From: Chloroflexota bacterium
GTDB lineage: Bacteria; Chloroflexota; Chloroflexia; Thermomicrobiales; UBA6265
Direction: 5' to 3'
Assembly: GCA_023424355.1 (NCBI GenBank)
Contig: JAFAEA010000038.1
Coordinates: 1-5,161, forward strand
Length of the DNA stretch: 5,161 bases
The notes under the pieces are model-generated. The model saw only the letters and a list, made by a program, of their open reading frames with translations, was not told where the DNA came from and did no database searches. The position numbers were made by a program, and so were the translations under genes. Of this stretch, positions 1-4,633 are shown in pieces. Every line of letters starts with the position of its first letter. Positions within the stretch are counted from its first letter, which is position 1.

Positions 1-201
1 GGTTTGACCGAACGCGAAATTCAGATTCTACAGTTGGTTCATCAAGGACAGTCAAACAAGGAGATTGCCGAGCAGGTCTATATCTCCCTTTCCACAGTGA
101 AAAATCACTTGAGTAGCGCGTTCGACAAACTGAATAGCCGAAATCGCCGCGAGGCAGTTCAGCAGGCGATTAAACTCGGCATCATCCGCGACAAGAAGTA
201 A
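1..201 (+). CDS. LuxR/NarL-family regulator, C-terminal DNA-binding domain (5'-truncated)
   Basis: This is the last 65 or so residues of a transcriptional regulator whose start lies before the window. The visible part is almost exactly one GerE/LuxR-type four-helix HTH domain. It opens with the hallmark LTEREIQIL, continues with GQSNKEIAEQVYIS and the recognition-helix segment STVKNHLSSAFDKLN, and closes with NRREAVQQAIKLGII before a TAA stop. In this family the domain binds DNA as a dimer. The N-terminal part, which is not visible, would be a phosphorylated receiver in NarL/FixJ response regulators, or a ligand-binding or ATPase domain in other LuxR proteins, so the signal sensed cannot be told from this window. 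The first in-frame TTG in the window is not a credible start because the domain begins there. No terminator follows in the 92 bases before the recombinase start. Confidence 0.87.
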   Translation, partial: GLTEREIQILQLVHQGQSNKEIAEQVYISLSTVKNHLSSAFDKLNSRNRREAVQQAIKLGIIRDKK

Positions 202-228
202 GTGTGACCAACAGTCGATGAATGGGAC

Positions 229-254
229 TTGCGCTGACGACCTTTGCGTATAAT
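229..254 (+). promoter_or_regulatory. Candidate promoter of the recombinase gene
   Basis: A perfect TATAAT -10 hexamer lies at 249-254, about 40 bases before the chosen recombinase start. The best -35 candidate is TTGCGC at 229-234, only 14 bases upstream, which is shorter than the usual 16-18. A TG at 245-246 resembles an extended -10, although it is one base too far away. The perfect -10 with a poor -35 suggests a weak or activator-dependent promoter. Its position also argues against the in-frame ATG at 222 as the translation start, since that ATG lies upstream of the -10. Confidence 0.5.
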
Positions 255-255
255 A

Positions 256-267
256 CTGTACGTACAG
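256..267. promoter_or_regulatory. 12-bp perfect palindrome, candidate operator
   Basis: CTGTACGTACAG is a perfect inverted repeat with no spacer. It starts two bases after the TATAAT box and so covers the predicted transcription start. A dimeric regulator bound here would block initiation. The binding protein is unknown. It could be the recombinase itself, the upstream LuxR-type protein, or something encoded elsewhere. Confidence 0.4.
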
Positions 268-293
268 AGCAGCCGGTCGACAGGAGGTCACAG

Positions 294-1322
294 ATGTCCG
301 ATTCAGCCATGACAATCGCAACAGCCGAAGAAGTGTTCTTCGCCGATCTACGCCTGGCACCTCGTAGCAAGCGGACCTATCGGCAAGGAGTCCGAAAGTT
401 CATCGATCACTTGCAGACGCACGAGGGTATCGATCCGGAAACCACCCCAGTCGAAGCCATTCAGGTGAACCACATCACGGATTTCGCTTCTCTCATCATT
501 CCCGAGGATGTGCGCACGCCTGAAGAAGTTAGTGCCATGCGCACCGCGCAGAATAACCTGGCTGCCATCCGAAAATTCTGTGGATGGTTGAGCGCGTACG
601 ATCATCACTCGAATCTGCCGACAGATCGTATCCGGGTTCGCCTTGGGGCCATGATGCCGCGCTTCACCCCTCCTCCACCGGATGTAAAAATGGGCGATTT
701 GGAAACAATCGTCGAATATGTACTGAATGGACCGCGGGAAGAGAAACCGCTGCTGGAACTGCGGCGTTTGAAGGTGCGTGCCATGATTCTGTTCATGTAT
801 CGCACGGGTGTGCGCGTGAGCGAACTTTGTGCTCTGCGTCGCAGGGATATAGATCTGCAAGATGGCACGGCAAGTATCTATCGCGCCAAGGGAGGCAAGA
901 GTCGCACGGTGCATTTCGATGCCGAAACGGCTCGGGTACTCACGGCCTATTGGCAGGCTCGAGGCGATACAGCCCGCGGATCGGGTACACTCCCGGCGTT
1001 TAGTGGCCGCGATCGTCTGGGAGTGCCGGGTAACGCGATTAGTCCACGTACGGTGGAGCATATCGTTTCCGAGCTCTGCAACGAAATCGGAATCGAAAGC
1101 GATGTGACTCCGCATAGCTTCCGCCACGGACTTGCGACTGAACTGGTGAGACGACGCGTTCGTGAGAGCACGGTGCAGACAATTCTCGGGCACGCAAGCC
1201 CGCAAACAACGCGGATTTATGTTCACAAATCCGCCATGGATGTAGCTGATGAATACCAGGAGGCCTTTGGCACCTACAAATCGCCGTCAGAACGGCGAGA
1301 TATGGAAAACACAGGTGATTAG
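294..1322 (+). CDS. Tyrosine recombinase / integrase (XerC/XerD-like)
   Basis: A site-specific recombinase of 342 residues that cuts and rejoins DNA through a 3'-phosphotyrosine link. Residues 8-125 form the SAM-like core-binding domain (segment RSKRTYRQGVRKFIDHL, then an Arg-rich helix around 83-100). Residues 133-325 are the catalytic domain. All expected active-site residues are visible: Arg174 in TGVRVSELCAL, Lys199 in AKGGKSR, His274 and Arg277 in HSFRH, His300 in LGHAS, and nucleophile Tyr309 in TRIYVHKS. Nothing is broken, so the enzyme is probably active. The size fits Xer proteins and simple phage or element integrases, and no integron-integrase insertion is evident. I chose ATG 294 because AGGAGGT at 282-288 lies five bases upstream; the frame stays open back to ATG 222, but that start precedes the promoter. 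No att site, tRNA or core repeat is visible nearby. Chromosomal Xer versus mobile-element integrase is undecided. Confidence 0.92.
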   Translation: MSDSAMTIATAEEVFFADLRLAPRSKRTYRQGVRKFIDHLQTHEGIDPETTPVEAIQVNHITDFASLIIPEDVRTPEEVSAMRTAQNNLAAIRKFCGWLSAYDHHSNLPTDRIRVRLGAMMPRFTPPPPDVKMGDLETIVEYVLNGPREEKPLLELRRLKVRAMILFMYRTGVRVSELCALRRRDIDLQDGTASIYRAKGGKSRTVHFDAETARVLTAYWQARGDTARGSGTLPAFSGRDRLGVPGNAISPRTVEHIVSELCNEIGIESDVTPHSFRHGLATELVRRRVRESTVQTILGHASPQTTRIYVHKSAMDVADEYQEAFGTYKSPSERRDMENTGD

Positions 1323-1530
1323 GAGCAGCCTCTCACGGATGGCCGCCTGTATCGCGTGCGCTTCCGTCCTGCTCGTAGGTTGCTCGCAAGGCACCGCTCC
1401 CGAGGCCGAACGCGGTCAGCGCGAGGATGCTCAGGAAACCAGTGTGATTAGCGATATGCAAGCCACTCATACCTGGAATCTGATTAACGGCACACCGGAG
1501 AGTACGCCGGATACAACTCCAGAACCGTAA
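1315..1530 (+). CDS. Small putative lipoprotein overlapping the recombinase gene
   Basis: This predicted protein has 71 residues if it starts at GTG 1315. It has a short Arg-containing N-region (MIRSSLSR), a hydrophobic core and a lipobox LLVGC with the lipidated Cys at residue 23. A mature tail of about 49 polar residues follows, acidic in the middle and rich in Thr, Pro and Glu at the end (TPESTPDTTPEP). I recognise no domain. The GTG start overlaps the recombinase stop by 8 bases, which suggests translational coupling and co-transcription. No clear Shine-Dalgarno sequence precedes GTG 1315. AGGAG at 1321-1325 would serve ATG 1339 at a long spacing of 13, but that start would remove the positive N-region of the signal peptide. 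An in-frame ATG at 1249 would add 22 residues deep inside the recombinase and spoil the signal peptide. The gene is probably real, because it combines a lipobox with an immediate terminator downstream. Its function is unknown. Confidence 0.68.
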   Translation: MIRSSLSRMAACIACASVLLVGCSQGTAPEAERGQREDAQETSVISDMQATHTWNLINGTPESTPDTTPEP

Positions 1531-1542
1531 ATGGAGGGGATG

Positions 1543-1582
1543 AAAGAAGCTCGTGCGTGAATACGCACGAGCTTCTTTGTTG
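1543..1582. terminator. Strong rho-independent terminator between convergent genes
   Basis: AAAGAAGCTCGTGCGT at 1543-1558 pairs perfectly with ACGCACGAGCTTCTTT at 1563-1578. This gives a 16-bp stem with a four-base GAAT loop. On the plus strand the stem ends in TTCTTT and is followed by GTTGTTAAT, a modest U-rich run. The A-rich left end gives the same TTCTTT on the minus strand. It lies 13 bases after the lipoprotein stop and 21 bases after the stop of the minus-strand gene, so it very likely terminates both. Confidence 0.9.
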
Positions 1583-1599
1583 TTAATCTATGGGATATG

Positions 1600-2721
1600 T
1601 CATTCGCCTGGAATAACACCCGGTGCGACCGGCATTTCACATGTTCCCGATCCCTGGCAAGAGACCTGACTCACCGAGATTGCATTTGCTGCCGCCTGCG
1701 CTGTTTCTGTATCCGGCGCGCCCTGCACATCAACCACTGTCACCAGTTCTCCCTGAGAGAAAATGATGCGGTAGCTTTCCTGATCGGCAATGCTGCCATC
1801 ACGGCTGGTGTACCGGTAGGCAACAACTGAATCGGCACCTTCCAAAGTCACGTCCTCTACCTTCTCCTGGTCGGTAAGCGGCTGGAAGATACTATCGGAT
1901 TGCTCAACCACTGCGGTTGCTTCTTCTGGTGATGCAAAGGTGGTGATACCAATGGTCACCCGAGGAGCGGCACCGGCTTCGCCATAGGCAACTGTCTGGA
2001 CCCACGAGCTGGAAAGCCCGCTGAGAGCAGAACCCTGCGTACCGTAGATGGCTTCACTCTCACCAGCATTCAGGAATCCTGCCTGAATAACTGTCCCGCT
2101 CTGGTTCACAGGCACAATCTTCGCCGTCAGATCCAGCGCTTCGGTGGACTCACCGCCTTGAACAGCGGTAATTCGCGTTGCCGAGAGCGTCGCGAGATCC
2201 GTGGCAAGTTTGCTGTCTGGTTCCGATCCATCGGGATTATCGACCGCAACACCGGCGACAACACTGCCACTCAGGAAGGTCACATCGGCGGTGCCGATGA
2301 CTTTGCCATCCTCGGTTTCGTAGGTGCCAACACTGAGTTCGGAGTTACCAGTACCAATTTCCAGTTGTGTATCGGTGAGTGTTTCGGCTTCGTTGCCTTC
2401 AATCACTTCGATACCGGCAGTCGCCTGCTCCTCATTCTCAAAGACATACACATAGCTACGAATCTGCTGACCACTGGTGGTGTTCGTGTAGACACTCACA
2501 TAGTGTGCAGAGACACCTGGAACGATCGAAGCATCTGGCAATGGCAGGAAGGTCTCTCCAGTTAGCGTGAACCCGGTGGGGAGATCAGCCGATGTGAGCG
2601 TCATGGCGGCAGCCTGCGCCTGAACATCGGTAGATGCCGGTACCTGGGCCGCTGTGTGGGTGACGGCCATGGTCAACAAGAGCGCCGCCATTATGGTTGA
2701 AAGAGTTGAGCGAATGCGCAT
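1600..2721 (-). CDS. Secreted protein with two tandem homologous-looking domains, unknown function
   Basis: The protein has 373 residues. The N-terminus is a type I signal peptide: MRIRSTLS, a hydrophobic core (AALLLTMAV), then a likely cut near THTAAQ, residues 21-26. The mature part appears to be an internal duplication, residues about 40-187 and 210-352. Each half has a strand-rich start, a segment of YVFENEEQATAGIE or TFASPEEATAVVE type, a middle ending in an Asp-Gly turn (ETEDGKVIG versus TSRDGSIAD), a hydrophobic strand (SGSVVAGVAVDNP versus QGELVTVVDVQGAP) and a closing Ala-rich helix. Cys355 and Cys361 in CQGSGTC are the only cysteines and could form a disulfide. I recognise no named family. 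I chose ATG 2721 because GAAGGG (minus strand of 2728-2733) is six bases upstream; ATG 2727 directly abuts that site. The gene lies 73 bases downstream of the binding-protein gene on the same strand, with no convincing terminator between them. An isolated TATAGT at 2763-2768 could be a weak internal promoter. Confidence 0.87.
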   Translation of the reverse strand: MRIRSTLSTIMAALLLTMAVTHTAAQVPASTDVQAQAAAMTLTSADLPTGFTLTGETFLPLPDASIVPGVSAHYVSVYTNTTSGQQIRSYVYVFENEEQATAGIEVIEGNEAETLTDTQLEIGTGNSELSVGTYETEDGKVIGTADVTFLSGSVVAGVAVDNPDGSEPDSKLATDLATLSATRITAVQGGESTEALDLTAKIVPVNQSGTVIQAGFLNAGESEAIYGTQGSALSGLSSSWVQTVAYGEAGAAPRVTIGITTFASPEEATAVVEQSDSIFQPLTDQEKVEDVTLEGADSVVAYRYTSRDGSIADQESYRIIFSQGELVTVVDVQGAPDTETAQAAANAISVSQVSCQGSGTCEMPVAPGVIPGE

Positions 2722-2794
2722 GTTCATCCCTTCGGTCGATGCAAGTGGTTTCTGCTTCTGCAACTATAGCGGTTATGTTTGGCTTTTGGTTTCG

Positions 2795-3982
2795 CTATTC
2801 CTGCGGAGTTGCCTCCGGTGGGTTGAGGAGCCACTCTTCGAAGCGCGCCACGAGATCTTCACGTCGATCGCGCCAGAAGCTCCAGTTCTCGAAGAACTGG
2901 ACTTTCAGGTGCTCAGGTGAGTTCGGGAGGGATTCGACGATGTCCTCCCGCATCAGTGCCAATGCATCCTTGTTCACCGGTCCGAAAGCCTGCCGACCAC
3001 TGAAATTTGCCGTAGGGACAGCCCGGGTGGCGTAGTTTATGAAGCTCATGGCCACATCAGAATTCTCCGAACCTCGTGGAGTCACCCACGCATCGGCGCT
3101 GATCATGCCGCCTTGCCATTGAGGATTCACCAACGAGGCGACATCCGGAAGTGTGGTCCGTTCGGTCCAGGCGCTTGCGAGACCGACCTGACCAGTGCGG
3201 ACCAACTCCACTGGCTGCTTGCTATCCTCATAAAACAACGTGGCATCGCGGATGCTTTCCAGCACCGAGAACGCACGCTCAACATCCAGCGGGTAGAGAT
3301 CCTCAATGGCAACGCCATCGGCCAGCAGAGCGAACTCGAGCGTTCCTACCGGTGTTCTGCGCAGGGCGCGGGTACCGTCGAACAGACTGAGGTCCCAGAA
3401 ATCCGCCCAGTTCTCGGGAGGCGTTTCCGCCGAAACTGAGTAGACAATTGTTGTGGAGTACAACATCGCACCAACGCCATGCTGCATCATCAATTCCGGA
3501 TAGAGGCTGTCGCCATTAACGATGTCGTAATCGATGGCAGCAAGCACGCCGAGATTGCTGAGCTCCAGCACCTGGCTCGTAGGCATCAGCACGACATCCC
3601 AATCGATATTTCCGCTATCAACCTGAGAACGGACGCTTTCCACGCCCTCACGCCCAAGCGATACGTGTTCGACATTGCAACCTGTATCGGCTTCGAATGC
3701 ATCGAAAAAGCTCGCCTTCAGATCATCGAGGAATCCTGCGACTCCGGCCGTGGCGATGGTGATTGATCTTCCCTCCCAGCGGTTCGAATCCTGATAGCCA
3801 CCTACAGGCGATGCTACGGGTTCCTGCGTGGGAGTTGGCGGTGCCTGAGTGGGTACAGGTGTCTCTGTCGGGAGCGGCAGGTCCAAATCGGCATCATCGC
3901 CACAGGCGACCAGCGCCATGGGGAGTGCCAACCCGGTAAACATCGCCGTTCTTCGGGTGGTTTTGGAGGAGAATGAGTTCAT
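2795..3982 (-). CDS. PotD-like extracellular solute-binding lipoprotein of an ABC importer
   Basis: A 395-residue substrate-capture protein resembling the spermidine/putrescine-binding PotD group. The N-terminus has twin arginines (TTRRTAMF, Arg10-Arg11), a hydrophobic stretch and a lipobox LVAC with Cys27, so it is probably a membrane-anchored lipoprotein, perhaps Tat-exported. A Thr/Pro/Gln tether (36-58) precedes the binding domain. Family-like segments include DVVLMPTSQVLEL (129-141), PPENWADFWDLSLFDGTRAL (188-207), VELVRTGQVGLASAW (258-272), GGMISADAWVTPRGSENSDV (291-310), FGPVNKDA (333-340) and a closing FFENWSFWRDRREDLVARFEEWL (363-385; written here as the Trp-rich C-terminal helix). 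ATG 3982 is supported by AGGG (minus strand of 3989-3992) six bases upstream. No permease or ATPase gene adjoins it, so the transporter partner and the substrate (polyamine, iron or other) remain open. The secreted two-domain protein lies just downstream and may share its transcript. Confidence 0.9.
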   Translation of the reverse strand: MNSFSSKTTRRTAMFTGLALPMALVACGDDADLDLPLPTETPVPTQAPPTPTQEPVASPVGGYQDSNRWEGRSITIATAGVAGFLDDLKASFFDAFEADTGCNVEHVSLGREGVESVRSQVDSGNIDWDVVLMPTSQVLELSNLGVLAAIDYDIVNGDSLYPELMMQHGVGAMLYSTTIVYSVSAETPPENWADFWDLSLFDGTRALRRTPVGTLEFALLADGVAIEDLYPLDVERAFSVLESIRDATLFYEDSKQPVELVRTGQVGLASAWTERTTLPDVASLVNPQWQGGMISADAWVTPRGSENSDVAMSFINYATRAVPTANFSGRQAFGPVNKDALALMREDIVESLPNSPEHLKVQFFENWSFWRDRREDLVARFEEWLLNPPEATPQE

Positions 3983-4022
3983 GTAAGGCCCTGTTGATTG
4001 CGGTCGAGCGTGTGCTGCGCCA

Positions 4023-4028
4023 ATTCTA
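4023..4028 (-). promoter_or_regulatory. Possible -10 element for the solute-binding protein gene
   Basis: Read on the minus strand, these bases are TAGAAT, five of six matching TATAAT, 41 bases upstream of the start codon. No good -35 hexamer is found at 16-18 bases, so this is only a candidate. Its expected -35 zone falls on or next to the TGGTACCA site at 4049-4056, so a protein bound there could also affect this direction. Confidence 0.3.
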
Positions 4029-4040
4029 AACGAAAATCAG

Positions 4041-4068
4041 TTTACATCTGGTACCATGCCCGTAGATT
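4041..4068 (+). promoter_or_regulatory. Candidate promoter for the acidic small protein
   Basis: TTTACA at 4041-4046 (five of six to TTGACA) is followed after 16 bases by TAGATT at 4063-4068 (four of six to TATAAT). Transcription would start near 4075, leaving an untranslated leader of about 80 bases. The palindrome TGGTACCA at 4049-4056 sits inside the -35/-10 spacer, a common operator position for repressors and for MerR-type activators. Confidence 0.42.
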
Positions 4069-4143
4069 GTTGCATCGGCACCATCACAGAGGCACGTGCT
4101 TCTGTGTGCGCCGAATCTGGGCAGCATGACGAGATGGTACCAG
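4048..4143. repeat. 96-bp imperfect dyad (large inverted repeat) in the divergent control region
   Basis: The ends are CTGGTACCAT (4048-4057) and ATGGTACCAG (4134-4143), a perfect 10-base inverted repeat whose core TGGTACCA is itself palindromic. The centres of these sites are each exactly 43 bases from the centre of the 22-bp palindrome at 4085-4106. Reading both arms inward, short blocks recur in the same order with small gaps: GCCC, AGATT, CGGC, then CACAGARGCAC. This suggests a degenerate large inverted repeat. It could be a multi-site operator or the remnant of a miniature inverted-repeat element. No target-site duplication is visible at its ends. Confidence 0.5.
4085..4106. promoter_or_regulatory. 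22-bp near-perfect palindrome, candidate operator or leader hairpin
   Basis: The arms CACAGAGGCAC and GTGCTTCTGTG match at 10 of 11 positions, and the remaining pair (4091/4100) is G-T, which still pairs in RNA. There is no spacer, and the centre is CACGTG. It lies about 50 bases before the acidic gene's start codon and within its predicted transcript. As DNA it would suit a dimeric repressor; as RNA it would fold into a hairpin of about nine pairs with a four-base loop. Confidence 0.5.
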
Positions 4144-4155
4144 CGGAGGGTATGC

Positions 4156-4416
4156 ATGGACACCTACAACATCTACATGGACGAACTCCCCACAGGGGAA
4201 GAGTTCGATGGCGACGAAATGGTGGAGGTGGAGTTCCGAGTCGTGCCCGGAAGTGATGACGATGGCGATCCTGAAAACAACGCTGTCATTGCCGGTTTGG
4301 ATCTCGTAGATCTCATCAACCTGCGCGATGCCGTGCAGCAAGAGATTGATAACTACGCCCTCACTTCGCTCGAGCGTGAGGCAATGGCCGAGGCCTCGCT
4401 TTCCGACGGCGAATAG
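4156..4416 (+). CDS. Very acidic 86-residue protein of unknown function
   Basis: The predicted protein has 13 Asp and 12 Glu against only 3 Arg and no Lys, His, Cys or Trp, so the net charge is about -22. There is no signal peptide or membrane segment, which points to the cytosol. Residues 1-30 look strand-rich with acidic patches (YMDELPTGEEFDGDEMVEVE), residues 33-40 are an acidic loop (SDDDGDPE), and residues 42-82 look helical (GLDLVDLINLRDAVQQEI, then ALTSLEREAMAEASL). I do not recognise a family. Such charge is seen in DNA-mimic proteins and in some binding or chaperone partners, but that is only analogy. ATG 4156 is chosen because GGAGGG at 4145-4150 lies five bases upstream; an in-frame upstream ATG at 4096 has no such site and falls inside the control palindrome. 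It has its own promoter candidate and terminator, so it is probably a single-gene unit. Confidence 0.75.
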   Translation: MDTYNIYMDELPTGEEFDGDEMVEVEFRVVPGSDDDGDPENNAVIAGLDLVDLINLRDAVQQEIDNYALTSLEREAMAEASLSDGE

Positions 4417-4455
4417 ATTCACTACTTGACGTCTGTCAAAACTATGTACTAGTGT

Positions 4456-4483
4456 TTGGGCGGTGATATCTTTCACCGCCCAA
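4456..4483 (+). terminator. Hairpin terminator after the acidic gene
   Basis: TTGGGCGGTGA (4456-4466) pairs perfectly with TCACCGCCCAA (4473-4483), giving an 11-bp GC-rich stem with a six-base loop 39 bases after the stop codon. The following TTGCTTGATCC is only weakly U-rich, so termination may be incomplete. If transcription reads through, this hairpin would become part of the ABC-F leader. Just before it, TTGAC (4426-4430) and GTCAA (4435-4439) form a short dyad that could be a second regulatory site. Confidence 0.62.
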
Positions 4484-4487
4484 TTGC

Positions 4488-4516
4488 TTGATCCATTGTT
4501 GTGCGAGCAGTGTGAT
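4488..4516 (+). promoter_or_regulatory. Weak candidate promoter for the ABC-F gene
   Basis: TTGATC (4488-4493) and TGTGAT (4511-4516) are separated by 17 bases. Each matches the consensus at four of six positions. The site follows the terminator hairpin and precedes the ABC-F leader. The match is modest, and read-through from the acidic gene or a promoter near TTGACG (4426-4431) is also possible. Confidence 0.22.
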
Positions 4517-4522
4517 CCCCTC

Positions 4523-4582
4523 AAGGAGCCAGGAACGTTGACCGATTAGCTGCACATGAGCCGCACCAGATGCCGCTCATGA
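4523..4582 (+). promoter_or_regulatory. Possible regulatory leader of the ABC-F gene: short ORFs and hairpin
   Basis: AAGGAG (4523-4528) is the best Shine-Dalgarno sequence in the leader, yet it is about 100 bases from the ABC-F start. Nine bases after it lies TTG ACC GAT TAG (4538-4549), a three-codon reading frame. Next comes ATG 4556 to TGA 4582, encoding MSRTRCRS, which coincides almost exactly with a hairpin: CATGAGC at 4555-4561 and GCTCATG at 4575-4581. The stem extends inward by GCA/TGC after one C-C mismatch, leaving a five-base loop. The ABC-F start itself has only a weak Shine-Dalgarno sequence. This layout resembles translation-sensing leaders known for antibiotic-resistance ABC-F genes, but no function is shown and the short frames may be chance. 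Confidence 0.3.
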
Positions 4583-4633
4583 TCGTGACCAGAGCCCTGC
4601 CGCACTCATTTCGGCGTACTCACGAGAATGTGC

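Noticed and set aside
256..267. CTGTACGTACAG as a LexA (SOS) box or a lux-type box
   Set aside because: Both of those sites have CTG and CAG separated by ten bases; here only six bases separate them, so neither assignment is supported.
222..293. An upstream ATG that would extend the recombinase by 24 residues
   Set aside because: It lies upstream of the TATAAT box and lacks a ribosome-binding site, whereas ATG 294 has AGGAGGT at ideal spacing. The extension shows no domain features.
348..1226. A 292-codon open frame on the minus strand opposite the recombinase gene
   Set aside because: It is antisense to a gene with a full catalytic motif set. Its translation is rich in Arg, His, Cys and Ile without domain logic, and it has no ribosome-binding site or promoter of its own.
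2158..2565. A 135-codon plus-strand frame opposite the secreted two-domain protein
   Set aside because: It is antisense to a gene with a clear signal peptide and ribosome site, and it shows no recognisable domain or start signal.
4048..4143. An insertion sequence or intact mobile element bounded by the CTGGTACCAT inverted repeats
   Set aside because: It is too short to encode a transposase and no target-site duplication flanks the ends, so only a degenerate miniature element or an operator array remains possible.
4084..4524. A 146-codon minus-strand frame across the acidic gene and its flanks
   Set aside because: It spans the control palindromes and the terminator hairpin and lacks a ribosome-binding site. 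The plus-strand acidic frame has a strong one and matching regulatory signals.
4484..4627. A tRNA or known structured RNA in the ABC-F leader
   Set aside because: I tried to fold a cloverleaf from GTGC (4501-4504) and GCAC (4552-4555), but the acceptor stem and T-loop do not form, and no riboswitch core that I know is visible.
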